Under the pieces are notes generated by a model. The model made no database searches, was not told where the DNA came from, and worked only from the letters and a program-made list of their open reading frames with translations. 64,000 nt of DNA from Rhizobium sp. GN54 (GTDB lineage Bacteria; Pseudomonadota; Alphaproteobacteria; Rhizobiales; Rhizobiaceae). Made by a program: the position numbers and the translations under genes. Of this stretch, positions 49,693 through 60,338 are shown piece by piece. Where the stretch lies: positions 1 through 64,000 of the forward strand of contig NZ_JAJNCZ010000015.1 of assembly GCF_021026345.1 (NCBI RefSeq). The letters run 5' to 3'. Numbering within the stretch: the stretch's first letter is position 1; the number at the start of each line of letters is the position of its first letter.

Positions 49693-50159
49693 CAGGCGAT
49701 TTCCACGATCGCGTCGATCTCGACGGCCGCGTTCATCGGCAGGGCCGCCATGCCGACGGCGGCGCGGGCATGCTTGCCGGGCTCGCCAAGGGCGTTGACG
49801 AGGAGGTTGGAGGCGCCGTTGATGACCAGGTGCTGTTCGACGAATGTGGGAGCGGACGCCACGAAACCGTTGATCTTGATGATTCGCTTGATGCGGGAGA
49901 GATCACCGCCGAGGGCTGCCTTCGCCTGGGCGAGGATGTTGACGGCGCAGAGCTCGGCCGCCTTCTGGCCGGTGGCGACGTCGACATCGTTGCCGAGATG
50001 GCCGGTGACGGCGATCTTGCCGTCGGCGATCGGCAGTTGCCCGGAGATGTGCAGGACCTGGCCGCTGATCACGCAGGAGACATAATTTGCGGCGGGCGCG
50101 GCGGCGGTCGGAATGACGTAGCCCAGTTCCTTGACCCTGTTTTCGATTTCGGCGGACAT
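49692..50159 (-). CDS. ridA: RidA/YjgF-family enamine deaminase
   Basis: 155 residues from ATG 50159 (GGAG 6 nt upstream; a second ATG four codons earlier is possible). AAPAANYVSCVISGQVLHIS, GQLPIADGKIAVTGHLGNDV and NLLVNALGEPGKHARAAVGM match the longer YjgF/RidA subgroup; the Arg of the pocket lies in KHARAAVG. It hydrolyses reactive enamine/imine intermediates from PLP enzymes. First of a coupled three-gene string. Confidence 0.9.
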   Translation of the reverse strand: MSAEIENRVKELGYVIPTAAAPAANYVSCVISGQVLHISGQLPIADGKIAVTGHLGNDVDVATGQKAAELCAVNILAQAKAALGGDLSRIKRIIKINGFVASAPTFVEQHLVINGASNLLVNALGEPGKHARAAVGMAALPMNAAVEIDAIVEIA

Positions 50160-50370
50160 GCTGTTCTCCATCCTGCGATCTGTCGACGGCGCCGCAGTCC
50201 GCGGCCTGCCGCATGAAGGTGTGTCTCGAAAGCCGGCATGTGCGAACTGTGCGCAGGCATGCCGCCTCGATTGCGTTTTCTGCTACAATGCGGCATGCAA
50301 TGCCCTTGCGCCCCGCTCTTGCCGAATGTGTACTTATAACATCGCGGCCGAGTTCAACAGGAGGAAACGG

Positions 50371-51189
50371 ATGTTTCGCTCAACCTTTGTCCCGGCATTC
50401 TGCGCAGCGGCGTTCATCACAGCGCTCGCGCCGGCGCCGGCCGCAGCAGCAGGACTGGCACCGCACCGCGCCGTCTACGACCTGCAGCTCAAGGATGCCT
50501 CGGAACGCTCGGGGATCGCCGGCATGTACGGCCGCATGGTCTACGAGTTCAACGGCAATGCCTGCGAGGGCTATACCGTCAGCTTCCGCTTCGTCACCCA
50601 GATCAACACCGGCGAGGAGACGCGGCTGACGGACCAGCAGACCACCACCTATGAAGACCTGAAGAACCGCAGCTTCCGCTTCCTCACCCGCTCGTTCACC
50701 GACGAGAAGCTGGACAAGGAAGTGCGCGGCAACGCCCAGGACGAGAAGGACGGCGTCAACGTCGAACTGACATCGCCCGATACGCGCGCCGTCGCGCTGG
50801 CCGACAGCGTCTTTCCGACCGAGCACATGCTGGAACTGATCGAGCGGGCCAAGAAGGGCGAGCGCTTCTTCGAGGCGCGCATCTTCGACGGCTCCGACAG
50901 CGGCGACAAGACGCTGATGACCACGACGGTGCTCGGCAAGGAAGAGATGCCGGCGAGCGACGATCCGGACGCCGCCAAGGCAGGGTCCTTCGCCAAGCAG
51001 TCGTTCTGGCCGGTGACGATCGCCTACTACAACGACGACGCAACCGGTGACGCCCTGCCGATCTACCGCATGTCGTTCAAGCTCTACGAGAACGGCATCA
51101 CCCGCGACCTGACGATGGACTACGGCGATTTCGTCCTCTCCGGCAAGCTCGCCGATCTCGAGGTCTTCCAGCCGGGCGACTGCAAGTAG
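50371..51189 (+). CDS. eipB: EipB-family cell envelope integrity protein
   Basis: 272 residues with ribosome-binding site AGGAGGA. Signal peptide FVPAFCAAAFITALAPAPAA. Mature part: APHRAVYDLQLKDASERSGI, GRMVYEFNGNACEGYTVSF and the late YGDFVLSGKLADLEVFQPGD match DUF1849/EipB, a periplasmic beta-spiral protein needed for envelope integrity in Brucella. C65 and C271 correspond to the conserved disulfide of that family. Single gene with a terminator. Confidence 0.92.
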   Translation: MFRSTFVPAFCAAAFITALAPAPAAAAGLAPHRAVYDLQLKDASERSGIAGMYGRMVYEFNGNACEGYTVSFRFVTQINTGEETRLTDQQTTTYEDLKNRSFRFLTRSFTDEKLDKEVRGNAQDEKDGVNVELTSPDTRAVALADSVFPTEHMLELIERAKKGERFFEARIFDGSDSGDKTLMTTTVLGKEEMPASDDPDAAKAGSFAKQSFWPVTIAYYNDDATGDALPIYRMSFKLYENGITRDLTMDYGDFVLSGKLADLEVFQPGDCK

Positions 51190-51205
51190 CCGGCGAGTAG
51201 CCGAC

Positions 51206-51227
51206 GCCGGGCGGATCCCGGCTTTTT
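51206..51227 (+). terminator. Intrinsic terminator after eipB
   Basis: Stem GCCGGG / CCCGGC with a 5-nt loop and T5 run, 16 nt past the stop. Confidence 0.85.
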
Positions 51228-51393
51228 CGCCCGTCCGGGGTTGATTTCGGCGTCGACTGCGGTTAAGGGCAGCGCATTCCACACGTGAGGCATGGGGCTT
51301 TCCGGGAGAAATCCGGAGCGTTCCGCCGGTGGCAGGGCCGATGGGTCCCGCTGTTCGCCTTGCGGAGGTTCAACCGGAAAAGGAGAAAAAGGC

Positions 51394-52158
51394 ATGGCAT
51401 TGCCTGATTTCAGCATGCGCCAGCTTCTGGAAGCTGGTGTTCACTTCGGCCACCAGACCCACCGCTGGAACCCGAAGATGAAGCCCTACATCTTCGGCGA
51501 TCGTAGCAACGTCCACATCATCGACCTCGCCCAGACCGTGCCGCTGCTTCACCGCGCGCTGCAGGTCGTCAGCGACACCGTCGCCGGTGGCGGTCGCGTT
51601 CTCTTCGTCGGCACCAAGCGCCAGGCCTCGGAAATCATCGCCGATGCCGCCAAGCGTTCGGCCCAGTACTACGTCAACGCCCGCTGGCTCGGCGGCATGC
51701 TGACGAACTGGAAGACGATCTCCAACTCGATCCAGCGCCTGCGCAAGCTCGACGAGATCCTGGCCTCCGAAGCCTCCGGCTTCACCAAGAAGGAGCGCCT
51801 GAACCTAGAGCGTGAACGCGAGAAGCTCGACAAGGCCCTCGGCGGCATCAAGGACATGGGCGGCACGCCCGACCTGATGTTCATCATCGACACCAACAAG
51901 GAGTCGATCGCCATCCAGGAAGCCAAGCGTCTCGGTATCCCGGTCGTCGCCATCATCGATTCGAACTGCGATCCGGACCCGATCGACTTCCCGATCCCGG
52001 GCAACGACGACGCCTCGCGCGCCATCGCCCTTTACTGCGACTTGATCGCACGCGCTGCCATCGACGGCATCGCACGTCAGCAGAGCTCTTCCGGCCGTGA
52101 CCTCGGCGCTTCCGCCGAAGCCCCGGTCGAGCCGGCTCTGGACGACGCGCAGGCCTGA
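51394..52158 (+). CDS. rpsB: 30S ribosomal protein S2
   Basis: 254 residues from ATG 51394, AAGGAGA upstream. [59 protein letters not shown] and [20 protein letters not shown] are S2 hallmarks. Begins the conserved translation-envelope cluster; tsf follows after ~310 nt with a terminator-like hairpin, the usual rpsB-tsf arrangement. Confidence 0.98.
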   Translation: MALPDFSMRQLLEAGVHFGHQTHRWNPKMKPYIFGDRSNVHIIDLAQTVPLLHRALQVVSDTVAGGGRVLFVGTKRQASEIIADAAKRSAQYYVNARWLGGMLTNWKTISNSIQRLRKLDEILASEASGFTKKERLNLEREREKLDKALGGIKDMGGTPDLMFIIDTNKESIAIQEAKRLGIPVVAIIDSNCDPDPIDFPIPGNDDASRAIALYCDLIARAAIDGIARQQSSSGRDLGASAEAPVEPALDDAQA

Positions 52159-52205
52159 CAGGGCAGGGCGTCGGGAGTGCTCCCGAGCGTCCGTTGAAGG
52201 GTCTG

Positions 52206-52253
52206 GACAAGGCCGTTTGTCTCCGGCGAGGGTCGAACGGCCTTGTCTCTTTT
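52206..52253 (+). terminator. Terminator / attenuator between rpsB and tsf
   Basis: Perfect 12-bp stem GACAAGGCCGTT / AACGGCCTTGTC, 18-nt loop, followed by TCTTTT. The rest of the 309-nt gap holds no gene. It may partly separate S2 and EF-Ts expression. Confidence 0.8.
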
Positions 52254-52467
52254 GCCACTGATGCGCGCGATGTCGCGCGATCATGGTGCAACGGGATGCT
52301 GATTCGTCATCATCCTGTCACGCGCACGGTGGATTGGCTGCCGCACGCGCCGCGCGTCCGCGGGACGCTGCGAGAGTGCTGCCGAGAACATGAAATCGCG
52401 CCATCGTCGTGCGGGGATCTTCCGATTTCCGCGAGACGGGGCGCAGAACCCGCAAAGAGGCGAGACG

Positions 52468-53391
52468 ATGGAAATCACTGCAGCAATGGTGAAGGAACTG
52501 CGCGAGAAGTCCGGCGCAGGCATGATGGATTGCAAGAAGGCTCTCAACGAGACCAATGGCGACATGGAAGCCGCGATCGACTGGCTGCGCGCCAAGGGCA
52601 TCGCCAAGGCCGACAAGAAGTCCGGCCGCACCGCAGCTGAAGGCCTGATCGGCATCGTCAGCGGCGGCGTCAAGGCCGTTGCCGTCGAGATCAACTCCGA
52701 GACCGACTTCGTCGCCCGCAACGAGGCCTTCCAGGAACTGGTCCGCGGCGTCGCCAATGTCGCGCTGACCACCGACGGCAGCGTCGAGGCGATCTCCAAG
52801 GCGACCTATCCGGCGACCGGCAAGTCCGTCGAGGATACGATCAAGGACGCGATCGCGACGATCGGCGAGAACATGACGCTGCGCCGCTCGGCTCTCCTGA
52901 CGGTCGAGGACGGCGTTGTTGCCACCTATATCCACAACGCTGCCGGCGACGGTATCGGCAAGCTCGGCGTTCTCGTCGCTCTGAAGTCGATCGGCGACAA
53001 GGAAGTGCTCTATTCGGTCGGCCGCCAGGTCGCCATGCACGTTGCTGCGACCAACCCGCTGGCCATCCGCGCCGAGGAAGTCGACGCGGCGGTCGCCGAG
53101 CGCGAACGCAACGTCTTCATCGAGCAGTCGCGCGCGTCCGGCAAGCCGGACAGCATCATCGAGAAGATGGTCGAAGGCCGCATGCGCAAGTTCTTCGAGG
53201 AAGTCGCCCTTCTGTCGCAGGCTTTCGTCATGAACCCGGAGATCACGGTCGGTCAGGCCATCAAGGACGCTGAAAAGCTCGCCGGCGCACCGATCGAAGT
53301 TACCGGTATGGCTCGCCTGCTGCTCGGCGAAGGCGTCGAGAAGGAAGAAAGCGACTTCGCAGCCGAAGTGGCTGCTGTCGCCAAGGGCTGA
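52468..53391 (+). CDS. tsf: Elongation factor Ts
   Basis: 307 residues. [20 protein letters not shown], the TDFVARN motif ([16 protein letters not shown]) and [20 protein letters not shown] identify EF-Ts, the nucleotide exchange factor of EF-Tu. Length is normal for alphaproteobacteria. Followed by a hairpin and pyrH. Confidence 0.98.
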   Translation: MEITAAMVKELREKSGAGMMDCKKALNETNGDMEAAIDWLRAKGIAKADKKSGRTAAEGLIGIVSGGVKAVAVEINSETDFVARNEAFQELVRGVANVALTTDGSVEAISKATYPATGKSVEDTIKDAIATIGENMTLRRSALLTVEDGVVATYIHNAAGDGIGKLGVLVALKSIGDKEVLYSVGRQVAMHVAATNPLAIRAEEVDAAVAERERNVFIEQSRASGKPDSIIEKMVEGRMRKFFEEVALLSQAFVMNPEITVGQAIKDAEKLAGAPIEVTGMARLLLGEGVEKEESDFAAEVAAVAKG

Positions 53392-53440
53392 TTTTCTTTA
53401 CCCGATTTGGGAAAAGACAAGCGACTTTGGAAAAGAAACG

Positions 53441-53466
53441 GGGCATCGCGTGACAACGCGGTGCCC
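53441..53466 (+). terminator. Hairpin after tsf
   Basis: Stem GGGCATCGCGT / ACGCGGTGCCC with one G-U pair and a 4-nt loop; no long T-run, so a weak or partial terminator. Confidence 0.55.
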
Positions 53467-53585
53467 TTCGTGTATCCGGCTCACGGCGAGGCCCCGGGCG
53501 TCTCGAGCGCTGCCACGCGACCGTGCGCGCTGTCGTTGCCGCATCCGCCTCGCCGCGATGTCCAGTCCAACCACCAGGAGCGCCA

Positions 53586-54308
53586 ATGTCCGCCAAACCG
53601 ATCTACAAACGCGTTCTGCTGAAGGCCTCGGGCGAGGCGTTGATGGGCTCGCAGGGCTTCGGCATCGACGTCGCCGTCGCCGACCGCATCGCCTCCGACA
53701 TCGCCGAGGCGCGCGGGATGGGGGTCGAGGTCGGCGTCGTCGTCGGTGGCGGCAACATCTTCCGCGGCGTCGCAGTGGCCTCCAAGGGCGGCGATCGCGT
53801 CACCGGCGACCACATGGGCATGCTCGCGACCGTGATCAATGCGCTGGCGCTGGCGACCTCGCTGCGCAAGCTCGACATCGACACCGTCGTCCTCTCCGCC
53901 ATCGCCATGCCGGAGATCTGCGAGAGCTTCTCGCAGCGCGCCACGCTCGCCCATCTGGCGGCCGGACGCGTGGTCATCTTTGCCGGCGGCACCGGCAATC
54001 CGTTCTTCACCACCGATTCCGCCGCAGCCCTTCGCGCCGCCGAGATCGGCGCCGAGGCGATCTTCAAGGGCACGCAGGTCGACGGCATCTATTCGGCGGA
54101 TCCGAAGAAATACCCCGACGCCACCCGTTTCGACCGCCTGACGCATGGCGAAGTGCTCGAAAGAGGGCTCGCCGTGATGGATATCGCAGCCGTGGCGCTC
54201 GCCCGCGAGAACGCGATCCCGATCGTCGTCTTCTCCATCCACGAGAAGGGCGGTTTTGCACAAATATTGACCGGCGGCGGTCGCGGGACCATCGTATCCG
54301 ACAATTGA
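53586..54308 (+). CDS. pyrH: UMP kinase
   Basis: 240 residues, CAGGAG ribosome-binding site. KRVLLKASGEALMGSQGFGI, VVVGGGNIFRG, DHMGMLATVINALAL and FKGTQVDGIYSADPKKYP are UMP kinase (amino acid kinase fold) signatures. Makes UDP for nucleotide and envelope synthesis. Precedes frr as in most proteobacteria. Confidence 0.98.
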   Translation: MSAKPIYKRVLLKASGEALMGSQGFGIDVAVADRIASDIAEARGMGVEVGVVVGGGNIFRGVAVASKGGDRVTGDHMGMLATVINALALATSLRKLDIDTVVLSAIAMPEICESFSQRATLAHLAAGRVVIFAGGTGNPFFTTDSAAALRAAEIGAEAIFKGTQVDGIYSADPKKYPDATRFDRLTHGEVLERGLAVMDIAAVALARENAIPIVVFSIHEKGGFAQILTGGGRGTIVSDN

Positions 54309-54312
54309 TTCC

Positions 54313-54339
54313 GAAACGGCGCACAAGATCCGCCGTTTC
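54313..54339 (+). terminator. Hairpin between pyrH and frr
   Basis: Stem GAAACGGCG / CGCCGTTTC with a 9-nt loop, 4 nt past pyrH. No T-run; probably read through into frr. Confidence 0.5.
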
Positions 54340-54361
54340 CCTATAACGGGAGTTCCAAGCT

Positions 54362-54922
54362 ATGAGTGAAGGTGTTGATCTGAAGGAACTGAAGCGCCGC
54401 ATGGATGGTGCCGTTTCCGCGTTCAAGCACGATATCGCTTCGCTGCGCACCGGCCGCGCCTCGGCCAACGTCCTCGATCCGGTGACGGTGGAGGCCTACG
54501 GCTCGCGCATGCCGCTGAACCAGGTCGCCAACATCACGGTGCCGGAGCCGCGCATGCTGGCCGTCTCGGTCTGGGACAAGCAGATGGTCGGCGCAGTCGA
54601 CCGCGCGATCCGCGAATCCAATCTCGGGTTGAACCCGATCGTCGATGGCCAGAACCTGCGCATTCCGCTGCCGGAGCTGAACGAGGAGCGCCGCCGTTCG
54701 CTCGTCAAGATCGCCCACGACTATGCCGAGAAGGGCAAGGTGGCGATCCGCCACGTGCGCCGCGACGGCATGGACGACCTGAAAAAAGCCGAGAAGGATG
54801 GCGATATCGGCCAGGACATCAGCCGCGGCCAGTCCGAAAAAGTTCAAAAGATGACGGACGACATGATTTCCGAAGTCGATCGCTTGCTTGCCGAGAAGGA
54901 AAAGGAAATCATGCAGGTCTGA
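54362..54922 (+). CDS. frr: Ribosome recycling factor
   Basis: 186 residues. [40 protein letters not shown] and [20 protein letters not shown] are the RRF pattern; length is the usual 185. Splits post-termination ribosomes with EF-G. Between pyrH and uppS. Confidence 0.98.
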   Translation: MSEGVDLKELKRRMDGAVSAFKHDIASLRTGRASANVLDPVTVEAYGSRMPLNQVANITVPEPRMLAVSVWDKQMVGAVDRAIRESNLGLNPIVDGQNLRIPLPELNEERRRSLVKIAHDYAEKGKVAIRHVRRDGMDDLKKAEKDGDIGQDISRGQSEKVQKMTDDMISEVDRLLAEKEKEIMQV

Positions 54923-54965
54923 GCGCAGGCTTGCCCGGTTTCCCGCTTTCGTCCACGGATCGTCG

Positions 54966-55709
54966 ATGACCCATCATGCTGTGAAGAACATACCCGACCA
55001 CGTTGCCATCATCATGGACGGCAACGGGCGCTGGGCCAATGTTCGCGGCCTGCCGCGAAGCATGGGGCACCGCAAGGGGGTGGAGGCCGTGCGCGAAGCG
55101 GTGCGTACCGCCGCCGATGCGGGCGTGTCGTACCTGACGCTCTTCGCCTTTTCTTCGGAGAACTGGAGCCGGCCGGAGAGCGAGGTCTCCGACCTCATGG
55201 GCCTGCTGAAGACCTTCATCCGTCGCGATCTCGCGACCCTGCACAAGGAAAACGTGCGGATCCGGGTCATCGGCGACCGCTCCAACCTGCGTGACGACAT
55301 CCTGCCGCTGCTTCTGGAAGCGGAGGAGAAGACGCGGGACAATACCGCGATCACGCTGGTCATCGCCTTCAACTACGGCGCCCGCGACGAGATCGCCCGC
55401 GCCGTGCGTTCGATCGCGAGCGATGTGTCGATCGGGCTCCTTCATCCCGCGCAGGTCACTTCCGATCTGATCAGCGCGCGGCTGGACACGGCGGGCATTC
55501 CCGATCCGGACCTCATCATCCGCACAAGCGGCGAGGAGCGCCTGTCGAACTTCCTGCTCTGGCAGGCGGCCTATGCCGAGCTCATGTTCGTACCCGAGTT
55601 CTGGCCTGATTTTTCGCGGGCGACCTTCCTCGAGGCGCTGGCGAACTATGCCGGCCGCGAGCGGCGCTTCGGCGGCGTGTCCGCGCCGACGCTGGCAGTG
55701 GGCCCCTGA
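54966..55709 (+). CDS. uppS: Undecaprenyl diphosphate synthase
   Basis: 247 residues from ATG 54966. [20 protein letters not shown] (catalytic Asp), [15 protein letters not shown] and [20 protein letters not shown] with the final EFWPDF are cis-prenyltransferase signatures. Makes the C55 lipid carrier for peptidoglycan and O-antigen. Stop overlaps the cdsA start (TGATG). Confidence 0.98.
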   Translation: MTHHAVKNIPDHVAIIMDGNGRWANVRGLPRSMGHRKGVEAVREAVRTAADAGVSYLTLFAFSSENWSRPESEVSDLMGLLKTFIRRDLATLHKENVRIRVIGDRSNLRDDILPLLLEAEEKTRDNTAITLVIAFNYGARDEIARAVRSIASDVSIGLLHPAQVTSDLISARLDTAGIPDPDLIIRTSGEERLSNFLLWQAAYAELMFVPEFWPDFSRATFLEALANYAGRERRFGGVSAPTLAVGP

Positions 55710-56539
55710 TGGGCACCGAACTGCGGCTTCGCATCGTATCCGGACTGGTTCTCGCTACCGTCGTCCTCGCCGCCGCCTGGGCCGGCGGCCTGCCGTTCCG
55801 GCTGCTGTCGTCGCTGATCGCCCTTCTGGTCTATTACGAATGGTCGACGATCACGCGCCTCGCCGAGGCCGACGTGCGGGGCAATGCCTTCGGCTGGGCC
55901 GTGACCGTGGCCGTCGCCGCCATGGTGGTCTATGCCGAGGAGGAACTGGCGCTCGTCACCATCGCCGGTGCTGTAGCGTTGTCGGCGATCCATGCGGTCG
56001 CGTTTAAGCGGAGCTTCTGGCTTCCGGGCGGAATCGCCTATGCCGGGCTGACGGCCGTCTCGCTCGCCGCCATCCGCGGCGGCGACGCCACCGGCCTGAT
56101 TGCCATGCTGTTCGTCTTTTCCGTCGTCTGGGCGACCGACATCCTGGCCTATTTCGTCGGCCGGGCGATCGGCGGCCCGAAGCTCGCCCCGTCGATCTCG
56201 CCGGGCAAGACATGGTCCGGTGCGATCGGAGGCACGCTCTCGGCTATCGTTGCCGGCAGTGTCCTCTATCTCGCCTTCTTCCCGTCGATCGGGCCGTGGA
56301 TCCCTTTCGTCGCCTTCATCCTGTCCGTCTTCAGCCAGGTCGGGGATCTGTTCGAATCCTTCATCAAGCGCCGGTTCGGCGTCAAGGATTCGAGCCGCCT
56401 GATCCCGGGGCACGGCGGCGTCATGGACCGGGTGGACGGTCTTGTTTTCGCCTGTTTCGCGGCGTTTCTGCTGGGTCTGGCGGCAATGTTGTCGGGGCAG
56501 CAATCCGCGTCGACGGGCGCGTTTCTTCTTGGCCTTTGA
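55709..56539 (+). CDS. cdsA: Phosphatidate cytidylyltransferase (CDP-DAG synthase)
   Basis: 276 residues, about eight membrane segments. The signature FIKRRFGVKDSSRLIPGHGG then VMDRVDGLVF near residue 225-255 is intact. Makes CDP-diacylglycerol, precursor of the phospholipids. Coupled to uppS; rseP follows after 30 nt. dxr, which lies here in enterics, is absent from the cluster. Confidence 0.96.
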   Translation: MGTELRLRIVSGLVLATVVLAAAWAGGLPFRLLSSLIALLVYYEWSTITRLAEADVRGNAFGWAVTVAVAAMVVYAEEELALVTIAGAVALSAIHAVAFKRSFWLPGGIAYAGLTAVSLAAIRGGDATGLIAMLFVFSVVWATDILAYFVGRAIGGPKLAPSISPGKTWSGAIGGTLSAIVAGSVLYLAFFPSIGPWIPFVAFILSVFSQVGDLFESFIKRRFGVKDSSRLIPGHGGVMDRVDGLVFACFAAFLLGLAAMLSGQQSASTGAFLLGL

Positions 56540-56569
56540 CGCCAGCTTTCCAGGGAGCCCATCGCAGAT

Positions 56570-57703
56570 ATGGAACTGTTGCAGCACGCGTTCGGCCTCG
56601 TCACCGGCACCATCATTCCGTTCCTGGTCGTCCTGACCCTGATCGTCTTCATCCACGAGATGGGGCACTATCTCGCCGGACGCTGGTGCGGCATCGGCAT
56701 CACCGCCTTCTCCGTCGGCTTCGGTCCCGAGATCGCCGGCTTCAACGACCGCCACGGCACCCGGTGGAAGCTCTGCGCCATTCCGCTCGGCGGCTATGTC
56801 AAGTTCCACGGCGACGAGGATGCCGCCTCCACTCCGGACTACGGCAAGCTGGGCGGCCTGACGGACGCGGAGCGGTCGCGGACCTTCCTCGGTGCGGCGC
56901 TGTGGAAGCGTGCCGTGACCGTGGCGGCCGGGCCGATCGCCAACTTCATCCTTGCGATCGCGATCTTCAGCGTGACGTTTGCGACCTACGGCCGCCAGGT
57001 CGCCGATCCGGTGGTGGCGGAGGTGCGCGAATCGAGCGCTGCGGCGGCGGCCGGCATCCTGCCGGGCGACCTCCTGGTTTCCATCGACGGTTCGCCGGTG
57101 CGGACTTTCGACGACGTCCGCCGCTATGTGAGCGTGCGCCCGGAGGTGCCGATCGTCGTGACGATCCAGCGCGACGGCGAGAACCGCGACCTGCGCATGG
57201 TGCCGCAGCGGACGGAGCTTTCCGACCAGTTCGGCAACAAGATGGAGGTCGGCGTCATCGGCATCGTGACGAACGAGGCGACCGGCAATTTCCGCGTGGT
57301 GGAATACAGCCCGCTGCAGGCGGTCGGGCAGGGCGCGCTGCAGAGCTGGTACATCGTCACCGGCACCTTCGACTACCTGGCGAACGTCGTTACCGGCCGC
57401 ATGAAGGCCGATCAGATCGGCGGGCCGATCCGGGTGGCGCAGGCTTCGGGGCAGATGGCGACCCTCGGTGTTGCCGCCCTGCTGCAGCTAGCGGCCGTTC
57501 TGTCTGTTTCCATTGGACTTTTGAACCTAATGCCTGTTCCGGTACTTGATGGGGGGCACCTGATGTTCTATGCGGTTGAAGCCCTTCGCGGACGGCCCGT
57601 CGGCCCGAGGACGCAGGAGATCGCCTTTCGTATCGGAATGGCGCTGATCCTGATGCTGACGGTGTTTGCGACCTGGAACGATACTTTCGGTAGGCTCGGG
57701 TAA
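56570..57703 (+). CDS. rseP: Site-2 zinc metalloprotease RseP
   Basis: 377 residues. Zinc site FIHEMGHYLAGRW near residue 23; PDZ-like region around 125-200 (VRESSAAAAAGILPGDLLVS); C-terminal NLMPVPVLDGGHLMFYAVEA with the third zinc ligand Asp. Cuts membrane-anchored regulators and signal peptides within the inner membrane. Shorter than E. coli RseP (450), as usual in alphaproteobacteria, which have a single PDZ region. Confidence 0.96.
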   Translation: MELLQHAFGLVTGTIIPFLVVLTLIVFIHEMGHYLAGRWCGIGITAFSVGFGPEIAGFNDRHGTRWKLCAIPLGGYVKFHGDEDAASTPDYGKLGGLTDAERSRTFLGAALWKRAVTVAAGPIANFILAIAIFSVTFATYGRQVADPVVAEVRESSAAAAAGILPGDLLVSIDGSPVRTFDDVRRYVSVRPEVPIVVTIQRDGENRDLRMVPQRTELSDQFGNKMEVGVIGIVTNEATGNFRVVEYSPLQAVGQGALQSWYIVTGTFDYLANVVTGRMKADQIGGPIRVAQASGQMATLGVAALLQLAAVLSVSIGLLNLMPVPVLDGGHLMFYAVEALRGRPVGPRTQEIAFRIGMALILMLTVFATWNDTFGRLG

Positions 57704-57927
57704 GCCTGCGCGGGTATTTCAGGCGCTGAAGCAGGGGCGGGCAGGGGTTCCGCTAAGGTCCTGTTTACCGTGTTTGAAACCTTTAGTGGCCTATGGGCCA
57801 CGGTTCGAATCGAAGTAAACAGAAATTAACGGGCGTGCTTGCTTGTATGGCAAAAGCGGTTAAAACGGCATCGTGACCGGAGTCGGGTTTTCGAGTTCGC
57901 CGCGGGACATTGAAACGAAGGTAAGTT

Positions 57928-60294
57928 GTGAAAATGAAAGCTGGTTCAAGATTTTTGAACGCGGTGTCTGCCGTTGCCCTTTCCACGAGCATGGTGGTGG
58001 CTGGTGGAGCAGCCGTCTCGCTCGTTGCCGTAAGTGCCGCAGAAGCTGCCGTCATCCAGCGCATCGATGTTCGCGGCGCCGATCGTGTCAGCGCTGAAAC
58101 CGTTCGCTCCAATCTCACGATCCAGCCGGGCAAGACCTTCAGCAATTCCGATATCGATGCCTCCGTGCGCCGCCTGTTCGGGACCGGTTATTTCTCCGAC
58201 GTCCGCATCAGCGTTTCCGGCAGCACGCTCGTCGTCGTCGTCGACGAGAACCGGCTCATCAACCAGGTCGTGTTTAACGGCAACCGCAAGATCAAGGACG
58301 ACAAGCTCGCGGGCGTCGTCCGTTCGCAGTCGCTCGGTCCGTTCAGCGAGACGACGATCGAGAGCGACATTCAGTCGATCAAGGATGCCTATGCCGCGAT
58401 CGGCCGCAGCGATGCGACGGTGACGACGCAGACATACGACGTCGGCAACGGCCGCGTGAACGTCGCCTTCGTCATCAACGAGGGCGACCGGACCAAGATC
58501 TCGGCGATCAACTTCGTCGGCAACAATGCCTACAGCGACGGCCGCCTGCGCTCCGTGGTCAATACCAAGAAGTCCGGCCCGCTGTCGTTCCTGTCGCGCA
58601 AGGACGTCTATGACGAAATGAAGCTACGCGCCGACGAAGAGGCGCTGCGCCAGTTCTACTTCAACCACGGCTATGCCGACTTCCAGATCGTTTCCTCGGA
58701 GGCCGTGCTTGACGAGAGCACGAACGAATACGCGATCACCTTCACCGTCGAGGAAGGCGAGCGCTACAAGTTTGGCGACATCACCGTTGAATCGACCGTC
58801 GAGGGCGTCGATGCTGAGCAGTTGAAGGGTCTCGTCGAATCGCGTGCCGGCGACGTCTACCGCGCCAACGACGTCCAGGATTCGATGTCGCAGATTTCGC
58901 GCGTGGTCGCCGCTCGCGGCTATCCCTTTGCCCGCGTCACCCCGCGTGGCAACCGCGACTTCGCCAACCACACGATCGCGGTCGACTACCTCGTCGACCA
59001 GGGCGAGCGCGCCTATGTCGAGCGCATCGAGATCCGCGGCAACACCCGCACGCGCGACTTCGTCATCCGCCGCGAATTCGACATCAGCGAAGGCGACGCC
59101 TTCAACCAGGAAGTCATCAACAGCGCCAAGCGCCGTCTGGACGCCCTCGGGTTCTTCTCGTCTGTCAACATCACGACCGCTCCGGGCAGTGCTTCCGACC
59201 GCGTCGTCCTGATCGTCGACGTTCAGGACCAGTCGACCGGTACCTTCGGCATCGGCGCCGGCTATTCGACGGGCAACGACGGCGGCTTCAAGCTCGAAGC
59301 CTCGATCGAAGAGAAGAACTTCCTCGGTCGCGGGCAGTACATCCGCATCGCCGCCGGCGGTGGCGACGATTCGCGCAACTACAGCCTGAACTTCACGGAA
59401 CCCTACTTCCTCGGCTACCGGCTGGCCGCCGGCTTCGACCTGTTCCGGAACGAGGACAATTCCGAAGACTTCTACGACATCGATAACCAGGGCTTCACGC
59501 TTCGCGTCACCGCGCCGATCACCGAGGACCTGTCGACGACGCTGCGGTACAACTACACGAAGATGGACTACAGCACGAACGTCAACGAGGAAGAGGATCT
59601 GGCGAAGGCGCCGGAAGACCGCGACCTGTCGCGTCCCTATTGGGATGCCGTCGATGGCAGCCCGTGGGTCCGTTCGTCGATCTCGCACTCGATGACCTTC
59701 GATACCCTGGACGATCGCAAGATGCCGCGCGACGGCATCTACGCGACCTTTACCCAGGAATTCGCGGGTGTTGGCGGCGATTCGGACTTCTACAAGATCT
59801 ACGGCAAGGCGCGTTACTTCCGTACGCTGCTCGAGGACGCGGACATCGTCGGGTCTCTGTCGGCCGGCGCCGGCTACATGACGCCGACGAGCGGCGACCT
59901 GCATGTCTTCGACCAGTTCCAGCTGAACGCCAACGACCTTCGCGGCTTCGAGAGCGGCGGTATCGGCCCGCGCATGGCGAACGGCGACGAGATCGGCGGC
60001 ACGACCTACTTCACGGTTTCGGCCGAGACGAGCTTCCCGCTGCCGTTCATCGCGCGTGACGCCGGCTTCCGTGGCGCGTTCTTCGCCGATGCCGGCACGC
60101 TCTACGGCAACAAGGTCGACATCGGCGACGACGATGTCGAGGGCACCAGCATGTCCTGGCGCGCATCGCTCGGCGCCAGCCTGATCTGGTCTTCGCCGTT
60201 CGGTCCCCTGCGCGTCGACTACGCGATCCCGGTCGTGAAGGAAGACTTCGACGAAACGCAGCGGTTCAAGTTCGGCATTTCGTCGACCTTCTGA
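57928..60294 (+). CDS. bamA: Outer membrane protein assembly factor BamA
   Basis: 788 residues from GTG 57928 (best spacing to AAGG; ATG 57934 also possible). Signal peptide ends near SAAEA. Five POTRA domains (about 40-430, first: VIQRIDVRGADRVSAETVRS), then the Omp85 beta barrel (from about 440) with GFRGAFFADAGTLYG and the C-terminal RFKFGISSTF ending in Phe. Inserts outer membrane proteins. A 220-nt gap before it probably holds its own promoter. Confidence 0.97.
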   Translation: MKMKAGSRFLNAVSAVALSTSMVVAGGAAVSLVAVSAAEAAVIQRIDVRGADRVSAETVRSNLTIQPGKTFSNSDIDASVRRLFGTGYFSDVRISVSGSTLVVVVDENRLINQVVFNGNRKIKDDKLAGVVRSQSLGPFSETTIESDIQSIKDAYAAIGRSDATVTTQTYDVGNGRVNVAFVINEGDRTKISAINFVGNNAYSDGRLRSVVNTKKSGPLSFLSRKDVYDEMKLRADEEALRQFYFNHGYADFQIVSSEAVLDESTNEYAITFTVEEGERYKFGDITVESTVEGVDAEQLKGLVESRAGDVYRANDVQDSMSQISRVVAARGYPFARVTPRGNRDFANHTIAVDYLVDQGERAYVERIEIRGNTRTRDFVIRREFDISEGDAFNQEVINSAKRRLDALGFFSSVNITTAPGSASDRVVLIVDVQDQSTGTFGIGAGYSTGNDGGFKLEASIEEKNFLGRGQYIRIAAGGGDDSRNYSLNFTEPYFLGYRLAAGFDLFRNEDNSEDFYDIDNQGFTLRVTAPITEDLSTTLRYNYTKMDYSTNVNEEEDLAKAPEDRDLSRPYWDAVDGSPWVRSSISHSMTFDTLDDRKMPRDGIYATFTQEFAGVGGDSDFYKIYGKARYFRTLLEDADIVGSLSAGAGYMTPTSGDLHVFDQFQLNANDLRGFESGGIGPRMANGDEIGGTTYFTVSAETSFPLPFIARDAGFRGAFFADAGTLYGNKVDIGDDDVEGTSMSWRASLGASLIWSSPFGPLRVDYAIPVVKEDFDETQRFKFGISSTF

Positions 60295-60338
60295 TCCAAG
60301 CAGTCCAGAACTGCTGACAACGGACTGTTCTGGGGTCT